This document shows positions 43,501-57,000 of a stretch of 64,000 nt of DNA, one piece after another. This DNA is from Rhodococcus sp. (in: high G+C Gram-positive bacteria). GTDB taxonomy: Bacteria > Actinomycetota > Actinomycetes > Mycobacteriales > Mycobacteriaceae. The notes under the pieces were generated by a model. The model made no database searches and was not told the DNA's origin. It saw nothing but the letters and a program-made list of their open reading frames with translations. Location: assembly GCF_023264675.1 (NCBI RefSeq), contig NZ_JAHFVG010000003.1:124001-188000 (forward strand), given 5' to 3'. Both the position numbers and the translations under genes were made by a program. Position 1 is the first letter of the stretch, and the number at the start of each line of letters is the position of its first letter.

Positions 43501-45044
43501 TCCGATCCGACTCCCCTACCACGGAGATGACGAGCCAGCTGATTCACGCGCGCACTCAGCTCGGAGTAACTGAGCCGAGTCTCCCCTGCCACCACCGCCG
43601 GTGCGTCCGGAGTGGCGGCAGCGGTCGCCGCGAACAGCGCAGGAACCGTGTCGTGCGTCTGCGGTTCGACGGTGTCGTTGAACTGCTCGAGGATCGACCG
43701 CCGTTCGGTCTCGCCGAGGACATCGATGGCACTGAGCCGTTGACGCGAATCGTCGGTGACTGCGGTAGCAACCGCGCGCAGTCGCCTTGCCAGCGTCTCG
43801 ATGGTGGTCTCGTCGAACAGATCGCGGGCGAACTCGATCTCGCAGTCGATCGTGCGCCCGCGATCGATCAGGTTGATGCCGAGATCGAACTTCGATGCAC
43901 CCGTCCCCATCGGCATGGTGGTCACGGTTGCTCCCGGCAGCTCGAATGCATCCGAGTTGTCCCCCGAGATGTAGACGAGCATCGTCTGGAACAACGGATG
44001 CCGGGCACGCGTACGTTGCGGGTCGACGGCATCGACGACGCGGTCGAACGGCAGTTCCTGATGGGCGAACGCCGCCAGATCGGTCTCGCGAACACGCTCG
44101 AGCAGCTCCGAGAACGTCGGATCCCCGGCGACGTCGGTGCGCAGCACGAGTGAGTTGAGGAACAGTCCCACCACACCGGAGAGACTCGCGTCGGAGCGTC
44201 CCGAGATCGGCGTGCCGATGACGATGTCCTCACCTGCGCCGACCTTCACGAGCAAGGTCGACACCAGTGCGTGCGCAAGGACGAACATCGTGACTCCGCC
44301 GTCCGAGGCGGTGCGGCGCAGACCGCCCGTTGTGGTGGCATCGAGCGTGAACTCGACGATTCCGCCCTCGCCGCTTGGGTGCTCGGCACGAGCACGGTCG
44401 ACCGGAAGAGCCATCTCGACCGGGAGTTCAGTCAGAGTGCGGGTCCAATACTCACGCTCGAAGAATGCGCGAGATCCCGCTTCGCGGTCCGATCCGAGCT
44501 TCGCTCGCTGCCAGAGCGCGTAATCCTGATATTGCGGAGCAGGTGTCCCCCACTCGGGTTCGAGGCCTTCGCGGCGCGACCGATAGGCCAACGCCAGATC
44601 GGCGGTGATCGTCATCGTCGACCATTCGTCGATCGCGATGTGATGCACCAGAATCAACAACACCGCGCGACCCGGTCCGGTGCTCGCCAGATGCGAACGG
44701 ACCGGCAGCTCGGAATCGAGTTCGAACCGGTAGCGCGCCGCCTCTTCGAGGTAACCGGTGACGTCGTCGACGCTCTCGACCACGGTGAGCCCCGAGATAT
44801 CGGCTGCGTCGACGATCGATGCGATCGCCTCGCCGTCGACGTCGGGGTAGATCGTGCGCAGGGCTTCGTGTCGACGAACCACATCGTCGACGGCGGCGCT
44901 CAACGCTGCCGAATCGATGTCTCCCTCCAGTTGCCAGGCCAGCGGCACATTGTAAGTCTCCGAGGCGCCGTCGACGCGGTACATCGCCCACATACGGTGC
45001 TGCGCGTAGGAGAGCGGAAGAACCTTCGGCCGCGAGATATCGCC
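40527..45044 (-). other. NRPS module 5: C-A(hfOrn)-T-E, terminal
   Basis: Residues about 4691-6195. C5 with HHIAIDEWS (about 4827), A5 very similar to A1 with the same DINYWGGIG code, T Ser in GGDSISV (about 5704), and a terminal E domain (HHMAVDGMSW about 5896, TVGWFAEDYP, FFNYHG). The chain ends here without a TE or reductase. Confidence 0.82.
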
Positions 45045-48000
45045 CAACCCGGCGGCCACGCCGTTCCGCGGTGCCGTATCGATGGTCGCCGCGAGCTCGC
45101 GCACCGTCGGATGATCGAAGAGTGCCCGCATCTGCAGTTCGACACCCCAATGCGACTGCACGCCCGACAGTATCTGCATCGCCAGGAGCGAATGTCCGCC
45201 CAGGTGAAAGAAGTTGTCCTCGGTCCCGACACGGGAAAGCCCCAGAACGCGGGCGAACAATTCGGCCAGTACGGTCTCCGTCTCGGTGGCCGGCTCACTC
45301 TGCGTCACCCGAGAACCGAAGTCCGGCATCGGGAGTGCCCGACGATCGAGTTTTCCGTTGGTGGTCAGCGGCAGTACGTCGAGCGATACGAACGCCGACG
45401 GCACCTGATGCGACGGAAGTGACTGCTGCACGGCGACTTCCACTGCCGATTCCGGAGCCGAGCCGACAAAGTAGGCCACCAGACGGTCCTGGAGCAACAC
45501 CACTGCGGCATGCCGCACCCCGTCGACCGCGAGAACCGCCGTCTCGATCTCGCCGAGCTCGATCCGGAAACCGCGCAGCTTGACCTGGTCGTCAGCACGG
45601 CCGAGGTAGTCGAGGACCAACCCTTCACCGTCTCGCACCCATCGAGCAAGATCACCGCTCCGGTACAGGCGGCCGCCGGGAATCGTCGGATCGGCCACGA
45701 ATCTGGTGGAAGTCAGCGCGGCCTGTCCAAGGTACCCGCGAGCGAGTTGTTCACCCGCTATGTACATTTCGCCCGCTACGCCGCGAGGCACCGGGTTGAG
45801 GTACTTGTCGAGCACGGCCACATCGAGGCCGGGAAGAGCAGTGCCCACGATGCTGCCCTGGCCACTGTGGGCGGCTTCGGTGTCGATGACCTGGAACGAG
45901 ACGTGCACACACGTTTCGGTGATGCCATACATGTTGACGAGCACCGGGCCACCGACGCCGTCGAGGCCGGTTCCGACCCGGGCGAACCATGGACGGAGCC
46001 GACGAACGTCGAGGGCTTCACCGCCGAAGACGATGTAGCGCAACGACTCCGCTGACAGCTCGATGTCGATCAGCGACAGGAATGCCGACGGTGTCTGACT
46101 GAGGACGGTGACACGCTCCCGTTTCACCAGGTCTGCCATTGCCGCCGGCGAACGACTCGTGTCGTGGTCGACGATCACCAGCGTCGCACCGTGCAGCAAC
46201 GGGCCCCAGATCTCCCACACCGAGAAGTCGAACGCGAACGAGTGAAACATCGTCCACACGTCGGTCTCGTCGAACTCGAATCTCTGCGATGTTGCCTCGA
46301 ACAGCGCCAGCACACTGCTGTGCGGGACGACGACCCCCTTGGGGTTTCCGGTGGATCCAGAGGTGTAGATGACATAGGCAGCGCCTTGGCTGGTCACCGC
46401 TGACGCACCGACACCGGCCTCGACGGCACGACTCTCGATCCCCGACTCGGTGACGACGGCGACGGCACCGCTGTCGGCGAGGATGTAGTCCTGTCTGGGC
46501 TGCGGGTACGTCACGTCCACCGGGACGTAGGCCGCGCTTGCCTTGACGACGGCCAGCATCGCGACGATCTGATCGCCCGATCGGGGAAGCGCGATGGCCA
46601 CTCGATCCTCGGCCACGACACCCGCGTGCACGAGTTCGTCGGCCAGGACGTCGGATGCCGAGTCGAGCTCGGCGTATGTCCAGCGTCGCCCTCCGTCGAC
46701 GAGTGCCGTTGCCGTGGAGCGGTGCCCGAGAACCTCACGGAACTTCTCGAGCAGAGTTCCACTCGACGTGGATCCCCGCGACCCTGCCGTGCTCACATCG
46801 AGTGCGGTCTCATCGAGCGCGGGTACGAGAATCGGCAGTGCCGACACCCTCGTCGCCGGATCGGCTGCGACGGCGCCGAGTACCTGACCGATACGCCGAG
46901 CGAGACCGTGGGCTGTGTCGGCGTCGAACAGATCGGTTGCGTATTCGAGGCTCAGCAGTAACGTCGAGTCCGCCTCCGCGGAGATGTCCACGAAGGAGAA
47001 GTGCAGGTCGAACTTTGCGGAGTTGTTGCTGCCGTCGAGCCACTCGGTGTCGAGCCCGAGGACGGTGCGGTCCGCATCGGTCCGATTGTGGTAACCGACG
47101 GCGACCTGGAACAACGGATTGAGACCGGCTGCTCGCTCGGGATTGAGGGCCTCGACCACCTGCTGAAACGGCAGCTCCTGGTGCTCGAATGCATCGAGAT
47201 CTCCCGCCCGAGTCCGCTCGACCAGTTCGGCGAACGTGGGGTCGCCACCGAGATCGGTACGCAGCACGAGGGTATTGACGAAGAACCCGACAAGATCGTC
47301 GAGAGCGACGTCGTTCCTCCCGGAGATCGGTGAGCCGAGTACGACGTCGTCGCCTGCACCGAGTCGGTGGACCAGCGCGGCAACGGCGGCATGGACCACC
47401 ATGAAGGCACTGGCACCGTGGTCGGCGGCGATGCTGCGCAGCCTCGCTGCCACGTCGGCGTCGATGGTGAGCCGAACTTGACCCGATGCGCCTACCCGCT
47501 CTGGCATACGCGGGCGATCGAGTGGCAGGGAAGTCTCCGTCGGGATGCCGGCCAAGGTCTGCGACCAATACGTACGAAGACGATCGACGTTGTCGACCAG
47601 AACCGCTCGTTGCCAGCGCGCATAGTCGGAGTACTGCACCGGTAGCGGTGTCCAGCTCGGGGTAGATCCCTGTATTCGTGCCCGGTAGGCATCGTCCAGA
47701 TCATCGAAGAACGGACGGTCGGACCACTCGTCGGTGGCCATGTGGTGCAGTACCAGCACCAGTACGGAGTCCCCGTCGCTGACGCGAAGAACCGTTGCGC
47801 GCAAGGGAATCTCGAGGGACAGATCGAAGGGACGATCCACCTCGGTGCGCACGTCGGCGAGAATCCGATCCTCGGTGGTCTCGTGGATCGACACCGGCAC
47901 GTTCGCCTCGAGAACGCGTTGCTTCGGAATCTCGCCCGAGTCGACGACGCTACGCAGCACCTCGTGGCGCTGCGCAACATCGTTCAGCGCCGCGGACAGG

Positions 48001-51000
48001 GCAACCGTGTCGAGGTGGCCCCGAAGCCTCACCACGAGCGGGTACGTGTACGCACTGGATCCATCGGCCAGGCGATCGACGAGCCACAGGCGCTCCTGCG
48101 CCGGTGAGATTGGAGTCGGGTCGCCCTGCGGGACGGCCTCCAGGAGAACCGCCGTCGTGTCTGCCGACGAGTCTTCCAATCGCGCCGCGATCATTGCGGG
48201 AGTGCGCAGTTCGAAAAGATCTCTGATGGACAGCGTCATCGAGAACTCACTGCGGATTCGCCCGATGAGGCGTATCGCGAGCATCGAATGTCCGCCGAGA
48301 ACGAAGAAATCGTCCTCGGCGCCGATCGTACGATCGGCGTCTCGCTGATCGTTCAGGTCCAAAACGTCGGCGAACAGTTCGCCGACACGGTGCTCGAATT
48401 CGGTACTCGCCGCACGACCGGCCGACGACAGTGGAACTGCATCGGGCAGTGCCTTGACGTCGAGTTTGCCATTGACCGTCAGCGGCAGTTCGTCCACCAG
48501 GGCATACAACGCAGGCACCATGTAGTCCGGAAGGGCTTTCAGCAACGCCTCACGAATGCCCGCGAGGAAACCGTCGCCGGTGACCTCGGGACGCGCGAGT
48601 ACATACGCCGCCAGCCTTTTGGCGCCGGGAGTGCTCGGATCGACCTGTGCGACGACGGCCGCGTGTGCCACACCGGACACTCCGGCGATCGCGGATTCCA
48701 CTTCACCTGTCTCGACCCGATACCCGCGGATCTTGACCTGGTCGTCGCTGCGTCCGAGGAATTCGAACGCTCCGTCCGCTCCCCTCCGCACGAGATCACC
48801 GGTGCGATATATCCGCCCGGCCGACGGCGAATACGGATCGGAGACGAATCTCTCGGACGTCGTCGCATACCGCTCGAGGTAGCCGCGTCCGAGACCGGCA
48901 CCTGCGATGTACAGCTCGCCGACGATGCCATCGGGAACCGGTCGCAGCCATGAATCGAGAACGTGCGCAGTGGTATTGAGAATCGGCCTGCCAACGGTAG
49001 GCACGTCGCTGTCCGAGGTGCCGCCGCCGAGCGTGTTGATCGTGTATTCCGTCGGCCCGTACAGGTTGTAACCCAACACGCCGTCCGCGGCCCGCAAACC
49101 TTGCCACACCGAATCCGAGACGGCTTCACCGCCGAGCAGCACCAGCGCCGGACGATGTTCACCAGCCAGCAGACCTTCCCCGATGAGATGGTGCGCGTAC
49201 GTGGGTGTCACGTTGACGACGTCGATTCGGTGATCGTCACAGTACGAGACGAGAGCGGTGGCATCACGACGCAGTTCCTCGTCGCAGATGTGCACCTCGT
49301 GTCCCTCGACGAGCCACAGGAGCTCTTCCCACGACATGTCGAACGAGAACGAGACCGTGTGTGCGATCCGTAGGACCTCACGGCCCTCGCTGCGGGAGAC
49401 GCTCTCGACTACAGGATCGAAAATCTCGCGCTGATGGTTGATCTGCATGTTCGTCAGACCTCGGTACGGCGTGAGAACACCCTTCGGCTTTCCGGTCGAG
49501 CCCGAGGTGTAGATCACGTACGCGATGTGGTCGAGACGGCCGTGCGCCGTGTGGGCGAAGCTTCCGAGTTGCTCGTCGGTCGGAGGCCTGACGTTCTGCA
49601 GCGCAAGCGATGCCGCCGTGGCCGGGTCGTCGAGAACGAGAGCGGGAACGGACGATCCGAACCGGCTGGCGATTGCACTCGTGGTGACGAGCAGCGACGG
49701 GGCTGCATCGGACAGAATCCCGAGGAGACGATCGTCGGGATAGTCGAGTTCGAGCGGCAGATAGGCAGCACCAGCACGAAGCACTGCGAACAATGCCACG
49801 ACGGCGTCGATGGATCGCGGCAGCGCAAGGGCGACGATTCGCTCGGGTCCACAACCGTGATCGAGCAGACTGTGGGCAAGTCTGCTCACAGCGGAATCGA
49901 ACTCGGCGAACGTCATTCGACTATCGCCGAAGACGAGCGCGGTGCGATCGGGAGTGCGATCGGTCTGGGCCGCAAGCAGATCCGCGATGGAGGAGTGACC
50001 GATATCGGCGAGAGACGCCGCCGTCGTCGATGCCCGGTGGTCGGCTTCAGCCGGCAGTTCGAGCTCGATCTCGGACAGCGAGGAATCGATATCGGCGGCG
50101 ATCTGGTTCAGCGCGGCTTCGAACCGATCGAGCAGCGCGGACGCGATCTCCTCCGACACCAGATCCGGACGGAATTCGAGCTTGACGCCGAGTTGTGCGC
50201 CCGGCGTGACCACCCAGGTGAACGGGTAATGCGTGGAGTCCGATGCCTCCACCGAGGTGATCCCGTGTCGCTTTTCGAACTCCGTGAAGGTGTCGTCGTC
50301 CAAGAAGTTCTGCAGCACGAACAGCGAATCGAACAGTCTGGCATGGCCGCTCAGCCGTTGAATGTCACCGAGACCGAGGTGCTCGTACGGCATCGCATCG
50401 ACCCGGTGCGTCTGAACTTCGCTCGCACAACCACGAACGGTCGCCGACGGAGACAGGTGCACGCGAACCGGGACCGTGTTGAGGAAGACACCGACGACGG
50501 ACTCGATCCCGTCGATATCGGTGGGTCGACCCGACACCGTGGTGCCGAAGACGACGTCGTGCGATCCGGTCACGTATCCGAGGACCGAGGCGAGAGCCAC
50601 TGTGAGAAGCGAATTCAAGGTGACTCCGCCGCCGCGGGCACAGTCCACCAGGTCGTCGGACAGTTGACGAGTCAGGGTACGAAGCAGCAACCGTGGCCGG
50701 GTCGGCGACGCTCCGACGGCGGCAACCGACGTGCCCGCCACCAGTGTGGGTTCGGCGATGCCGGACAGTTCGGTGGTCCAGAAGTTGGCTGCCGCTTTCT
50801 GATCCTGACGTGTCAGCCACGCCAGGTAGTCGTCGAATCCGGCGGTCGGACGAGTCAGGTCGGCTGTCTCGGACTCGTAGAGTGCGAAGAAGTCCGACAG
50901 AACCAGTTCGCGAGACCACCCGTCCCACAGCAGCAGGTGGTAGGTGAAGAGAAGGGTATCGTCGCCCTCCCTGCCGCGTACCACTGTCAGCCTCAGCAAT

Positions 51001-54000
51001 GGCGGTGACGTCAGGTCGAATCCTGTGGTGCGATCGAGTTCGACGACTGCGGGGAGGTCCTCCGAGTCTTCGACGACGCGCACGGACACCGCCACGTTCG
51101 ACGGAACGAACTGCACGGTGCTGGGGAGAGAATCACCGGTGAATCCGGCGGCGGCTGCGGGGTGGCGGCGGAGGACGGCGGCGGCAGCCCGTTCGAGCCG
51201 GGCCGCATCGAGTCGTCGATCGAAGGTCAGGACATTCTGCGCGGTGTAGACGTCGCCCGCGCCCGCGTACTGTGCTTGGAAGTACAGGCCCTCCTGTAGC
51301 GGCGACAGCGGCCAGATGTGCGCCGGTGCGGCGCCCGCCACGGCAGCAACCGTCTCGATGTCGGCAGTGTTCAGGCCTGAGAGCGACGCATCGACGGCTC
51401 CGAGGTGTACCAGCTCGGACAACACGCTTGTCCACGACGCGGCGATATCCTGCGCAGCGCGGATGCCGAGATCGTCGGTGTAGGCGAACGTCGCTACGAG
51501 AGAATTCCCGTCTGCAACGGTGATGCATTCGGCGTTCACCTCGAGCACGTAGGGCGTGCCCTGCTGCGGATCCGGGTCGGTCCGCAGCATTGCGGTTTCG
51601 GGGGCGCGTCCCCAGTGTGTGGCTGTGTCGGCGGTCCGGCCCATGTAGTTGAACAGCACCTGCGGACGGTTCTGTGCCGTGAGCACGGCGGAGGTCTGCG
51701 GGTCGAGGTAGCGCAGCAACCCGAAACCGATGCCGCCGTTGGGGATTGCCTTCGTCGCGGTCGTGACGCTGTGCAGCGAAACGAGCGGGTCGCAGTGGGC
51801 TTGCCCGCTCATCGGCGCGATGGCGGTGAACCATCCGACGGTCCGCGTCAGGTCGGTCCGATCGTTCAAGGACTGCCTGCCGTGACGCTCCAGATCGACC
51901 AGTATTTCGCGGGTGGAGATGCCATGCTCGCGATGCCAGCGACCGAACGCAGTCAGCAGCGCTGCCAGCAGCAGATCGGTGATGTCGGTGCGCAATGCCA
52001 CTGGCGCGGTAGTCAACAGGGCTTCGGTGATCGCGGGCGATACCGCCGCGCGGTGCTCGAGGGTATCGGCGAGCGGGCGAACGGCAGCGACGACGTCGTC
52101 GACGAGAGGGCCTCCCGCGCCAAGGATTTCGGACCACAGCGCCAGCTCCGCCGTGCTCTCGTGGGCGTGAAGCACTGCGCCTCGGGCAAACTCGCGGACC
52201 GAGGTGATCACCGGATCGAGCACTGTCACCCGACCGGACTTCGCGTTCTCGAATGCCTGCGCAAGATCGCTGAGCAGAATGTGCCAGGACACCCCGTCCA
52301 CGACGAGATGATGTGCCACGACGAGCAGCCGCCCCGGCCGCTGTCCCGCATCGAACCACACGACCTGCAGCATGATTCCGCGCGAGGGATCGAGTCGGTC
52401 GGCAGCAGAACTCGATTCGTCCGCAATCTCGTCGAACGAATCCGTGGGGACGACGGTCACGACATCTGCCGAGGACACCGATCCGCTGGGCGGAATCTCG
52501 AAGTGCCACAGGGATCCGGGGTCGACCGTGCCCATCCTCATCCGCAACGCATCGTGGCGGTCGAGGACCGCCTCCACTGCGGCAGCGACGTGGTCGGCGG
52601 TCGAGGCCGGTATGTGCACCAGCATCGATTGATTGAAGCGATCGATCGGCCCGCCGAGCTCACGCAGCCGGTGGACTATAGGAAGCATCGGGACGCGGCC
52701 GATGCCCGTCACCGATCCCGACCCCGACGCCACGCGCTCCTGAGGTACCCGGCGTGCCAGTAACCGAGGCGTCCGGTCGGAGAACACGTCCTTGGGTGTG
52801 AAGCGAATGCCCGCCTTCCTCGCACGATTGACCAGTGTGATCGCGATGATGCTGTCGCCGCCGAGTGCGAAGAAGTCGCTGTCGGCGCCGACATCCTCGA
52901 CACCAAGGATGTCGGCGAACAGTGATGCAAGGACTCGTTCGTCGGTGCCGTCGGCTATCGACTCCATCGGAGCCGCGGCGACGGGGGCGGGCAGCGCTTT
53001 ACGATCGAGCTTGCCGTTCACCGTCAACGGCATGGACTCGAGCTGGACGAAGGCGGACGGAATCATGTAGTCCGGCAGTGTTTCGGCCAGTGTCGACGAC
53101 AGCGTCGATGTGTCGGCGCCCACCACGTAGGCCACGATCCTGCGAATCCCCGGTACGTCCTCGCGCACCATGACCGTCGTGTCCCGTACCCCCGGTGCGG
53201 CGAGAATTGCGGCTTCGATTTCGCCGAGTTCGATGCGATACCCGCGAATCTTGACCTGATCGTCGGCGCGGCCGACGAATTCGAGTTCACCGTTGCCGTT
53301 CCAGCGTCCGACGTCACCGGTGCGGTACAGCCGATTTCCCGAGCCGAAGGGATCGGCCACGAACCGCGCTGCGGTCAGGTCGACACGGCCGAGGTATCCC
53401 CGCGCCAATTGACCTCCGCTGACGTAGATTTCTCCCGCGAAGCCGGGAAGCGTCGGGCGCAACGACGCATCCAGAAGGTACATGTGCAGTCCGGCAATCG
53501 GCGCACCGATGGTGGACCCCGCGGCGCGCGAGACCAGTTCCGGATCGAGCGTCAGGTGGCTGACGTGCACCGTCGTCTCGGTAATCCCATACATGTTCAC
53601 CAAGGTCGGCGTCACCGGATGACGCTCGTACCAGCGGGTGAGGCGCTTCAGATCCAGTGCCTCACCGCCGAACACGACGTACCGCAATGAATCTGTGCCG
53701 GGGCTGTCTCGGTCTGCTTCGATCAGTTGGTAGAAGGCCGACGGCGTCTGGTTGAGCACCGTGACGTTCTCGGTTCTGACCAGTTCGAGGAAGTGCTCGG
53801 GCGAACGAGTCACGTCCTGATCGACCACGACGAGCGCACTGCCGTGCAGCAGAGGTCCCCACAACTCCCACACCGAGAAGTCGAACGCGAACGAATGGAA
53901 CATCGTCCACACGTCCGTCGGCCGGAAATCGAAAATCTTGGCCGTGTTGGCCAACAGTTCGATCACGGTGCGATGCGGAACCAGCACGCCCTTCGGCTTT

Positions 54001-57000
54001 CCGGTCGATCCCGAGGTGTAGATGACGTAGGCGGTGTTGTGCCAGCTGAGCTCGGAGGAAAGCGGATCGCCCGACTGCGCCTCACGCCGCGCGGTTGTCT
54101 CGTCCGAGTCGAGAACGAGCAGTTCGGCGGACGTGACGACCGTGCGGAGGGAGTCAGCCAGATCGGCGGTGGTCAGCACGCAGACGGGGGCCGAGTCTTC
54201 GGCGATATAGCTCAGGCGCTCCGCGGGGTGGTGCGTATCGAGCGGTACGTAGGCGCCGCCGGCTTTGAGCACGGCGAGTACAGCGGTAACCATCAGGGTG
54301 GATCGCCCGAGCGCAAGGCCGACGCGCGATTCGGGGCCGACGCCGAGGTCGAGAAGCACTCGCGCCAACCGGTTCGAGTCACGATCGAGTTCGGCGTAGT
54401 TCAGCTGATCGGCAGCATCGCTTCCGAAGGGTGTGAACCGGACCGCAACCGAATTCGGGTACCGCGCCGCATTGTCGGCGAACCTGTCGAGAATGGTCAC
54501 CGGTGCCGGGTTCACGCCCGGCGTCCGCCTCAGCAGCACGTCTCGCTCGTTGGGATGCAGCAGATCGAGAGACTCGACCGATACATCGAACGAGGTACTC
54601 ATGGTCGACAACAACGCCGTCAACCGCTCGAGAAGTGCCTCGGCTTCGCGTCTCTCGACGTGCTCGGAATCGAAGAGCAGCCGCATCGACAGCCGCTCAC
54701 CCGGTTTCACGAGGAGCGTTATCGGGTAGTGCGGGGCTTCGACGGTAGCGACCGCCGACACCGGAAGCGACGTCCCCGCATACCGATTCAGGTCCAGTTC
54801 CGTCTCGAACACGACCAGGGTGTCGAACAGTCGATCGTGCCCGGCGAGACGCTGAACTCGTCCGAGACCGAGGTGCTGATGATCCAGTAGTTCTGCCTGC
54901 TCGTTCTGGTGCACCTCGAGCACATCACGCACAGCGACATCGCGATTCCACTGCATCCGAACAGGAACGGTGTTGACGAACAGGCCGATCATCTCGTCGA
55001 TCCCCGCGAGATCTCCCCCACGGCCCGACACCGTGGACCCGAACACGACGTCGGCACGGCCGAGCAACCGTCCGAGCAACAGTGCCCAGGCGCCGTGGAC
55101 GACGGTCCCGAGGGTCAGTCCGGCCTCGCGGGCCGCGGCGGTCAATGCATCGGAATCGAGTGCCGAGAGCTCCCCGGCAACCTCGTCGTGCAGTGTTACT
55201 GCTTCACTGTCGGATTCCGTGCCGAGAACTGTCCCGACCAGCAGGGTGCCATCCGATACATCGCCGACGGACCTGGCCCAAGCCTGCTCGGCTGCGGCGT
55301 CGTCGCGCTCGGCCAGCCAATCGACGTAGGTGCGAAACGGCGTGGGCGTATCGCGGACATCACCGTCGTACAGCGCCTTCAACTCCGCCAACATGAGCGG
55401 AACCGACCAACCGTCCGCCACGATGTGGTGCACCGTTTGCACGATCACCGTGCGACTCTCGGCGACGATCATCAGGTACCGCATCAGCGGCGGCGAATCG
55501 AGATCGAAACCGCGGGCACGTTCGACGGCGGCGATCTTGCCGATATCGGCGGTAGCCGCCGTGGTTTCCTTCCATTCCACCGGCGAATCGGTCGTCAGGA
55601 CCGACACGACGCGCCCGTCGGCGAGGGCGAAGAACCCGGCACCGAGATTGGGATGGCGCTGCATCAGAGCATCGGCGGCCCGCCGAAACGCAACCGCATC
55701 GATGAGGCCGTCGATCTCGATGATCTGTTGCTCCACATACGAGCTGCGTGAGCCTTCGTCGTACGTCGAGTGGAAGTAGAGGCCCTCCTGCAACGGAGTG
55801 AGAGGCAGGAGATCGACCAGTCGGCCGTCGTCGAACCCATCGATCTGGGCCTGAGTCAGCGAGAGTGCACCGAAGTCCGACGGGGTCCGCCCGCCCCGAT
55901 CGGCGATGGTCGACAGCGCGGTCAACGCGTCGAGCCAGTAGCCGGTCAACGCCTCGATCGTCGAGTTCTCGAACACACCGGCCGGCCAGGAGAACGTCGC
56001 GGACAGCTGCGGTCCGGTCGCCGAATCGGACGTTACCGCGTTGATCTCGAGAGCACGCGGGAGGCGCATACCCGGATCGCGTTGTTCGCCGAGGGTCCCG
56101 ACATCTGCTGCCGGAGTCCAGATCTCACCGGAGGGGGCGTCGAATCGACCGAGGTAGTTGAACAACACCTGCGGTGCCGCAGTGCCTGCGAGTCGATCGG
56201 CCACCGCGGAGTCCGCGAGGTAGCGCAATGCACCCCAGGACAATCCCTTGTCGGGAACTGCGCGAAGCGTTTCCTTCACAGCCTTCAGAGCCTGTGCCAG
56301 ATACTCGGGATCGAACGCGGATCGGATCGGAGTTCCCGGGTCCACGACGACAGGGAACAGTGTGGTGAACCACCCGACCGTTCGTGCGAGGTCGACGTCG
56401 GGAAGACCTGTCGCGGAGACCGACTCGCCCTCACGCCCGTGGCCTTCGAGCTCGATCGGTGCATGGGTCTGCGCGGTACCGCCATCACGGCGAAGCTGCA
56501 TCAGAGCTACTGCCAGCGCGGTGAGCAATACATCGTTCACTCCAGCACCGAAGGCGGCCGGAACTGTGGTCAGCAGCGGGGCAGTGACATTTTCGGGGGC
56601 AGTGACGATCGTTGCTTTCTCGAGCGCGACGATGTCCGCCGCCTCCAGCTCACGAGTGCCGAGCAGCGCGTCCGGCGTGCTGAGCGTGTCGATCCATGCC
56701 TCGATACCAGCGTCGAATACGCCTCCAGCGGTGACGCGCTCGAGACGTGCCGACCACCGCCTGAACGAGGTTCCCGCGTCCGGAAGCGAAACCGGCTCTC
56801 CCACGGTGATACTTGCCCAGGCGTCGGCCAGATCGTCGAAGATCACGCGCCAGGAGACACCGTCGATCACCAGGTGATGAATGCACAGCACCAGCAGACC
56901 GGTGGTGTCCGAGCCCGCATCGAGATGAACGGCAGCCATCATGAGACCCGCATCGGGGTCGAGTCTCGTCGCGGCATCCGCGCTCTCGCGGTCCAGCCGG

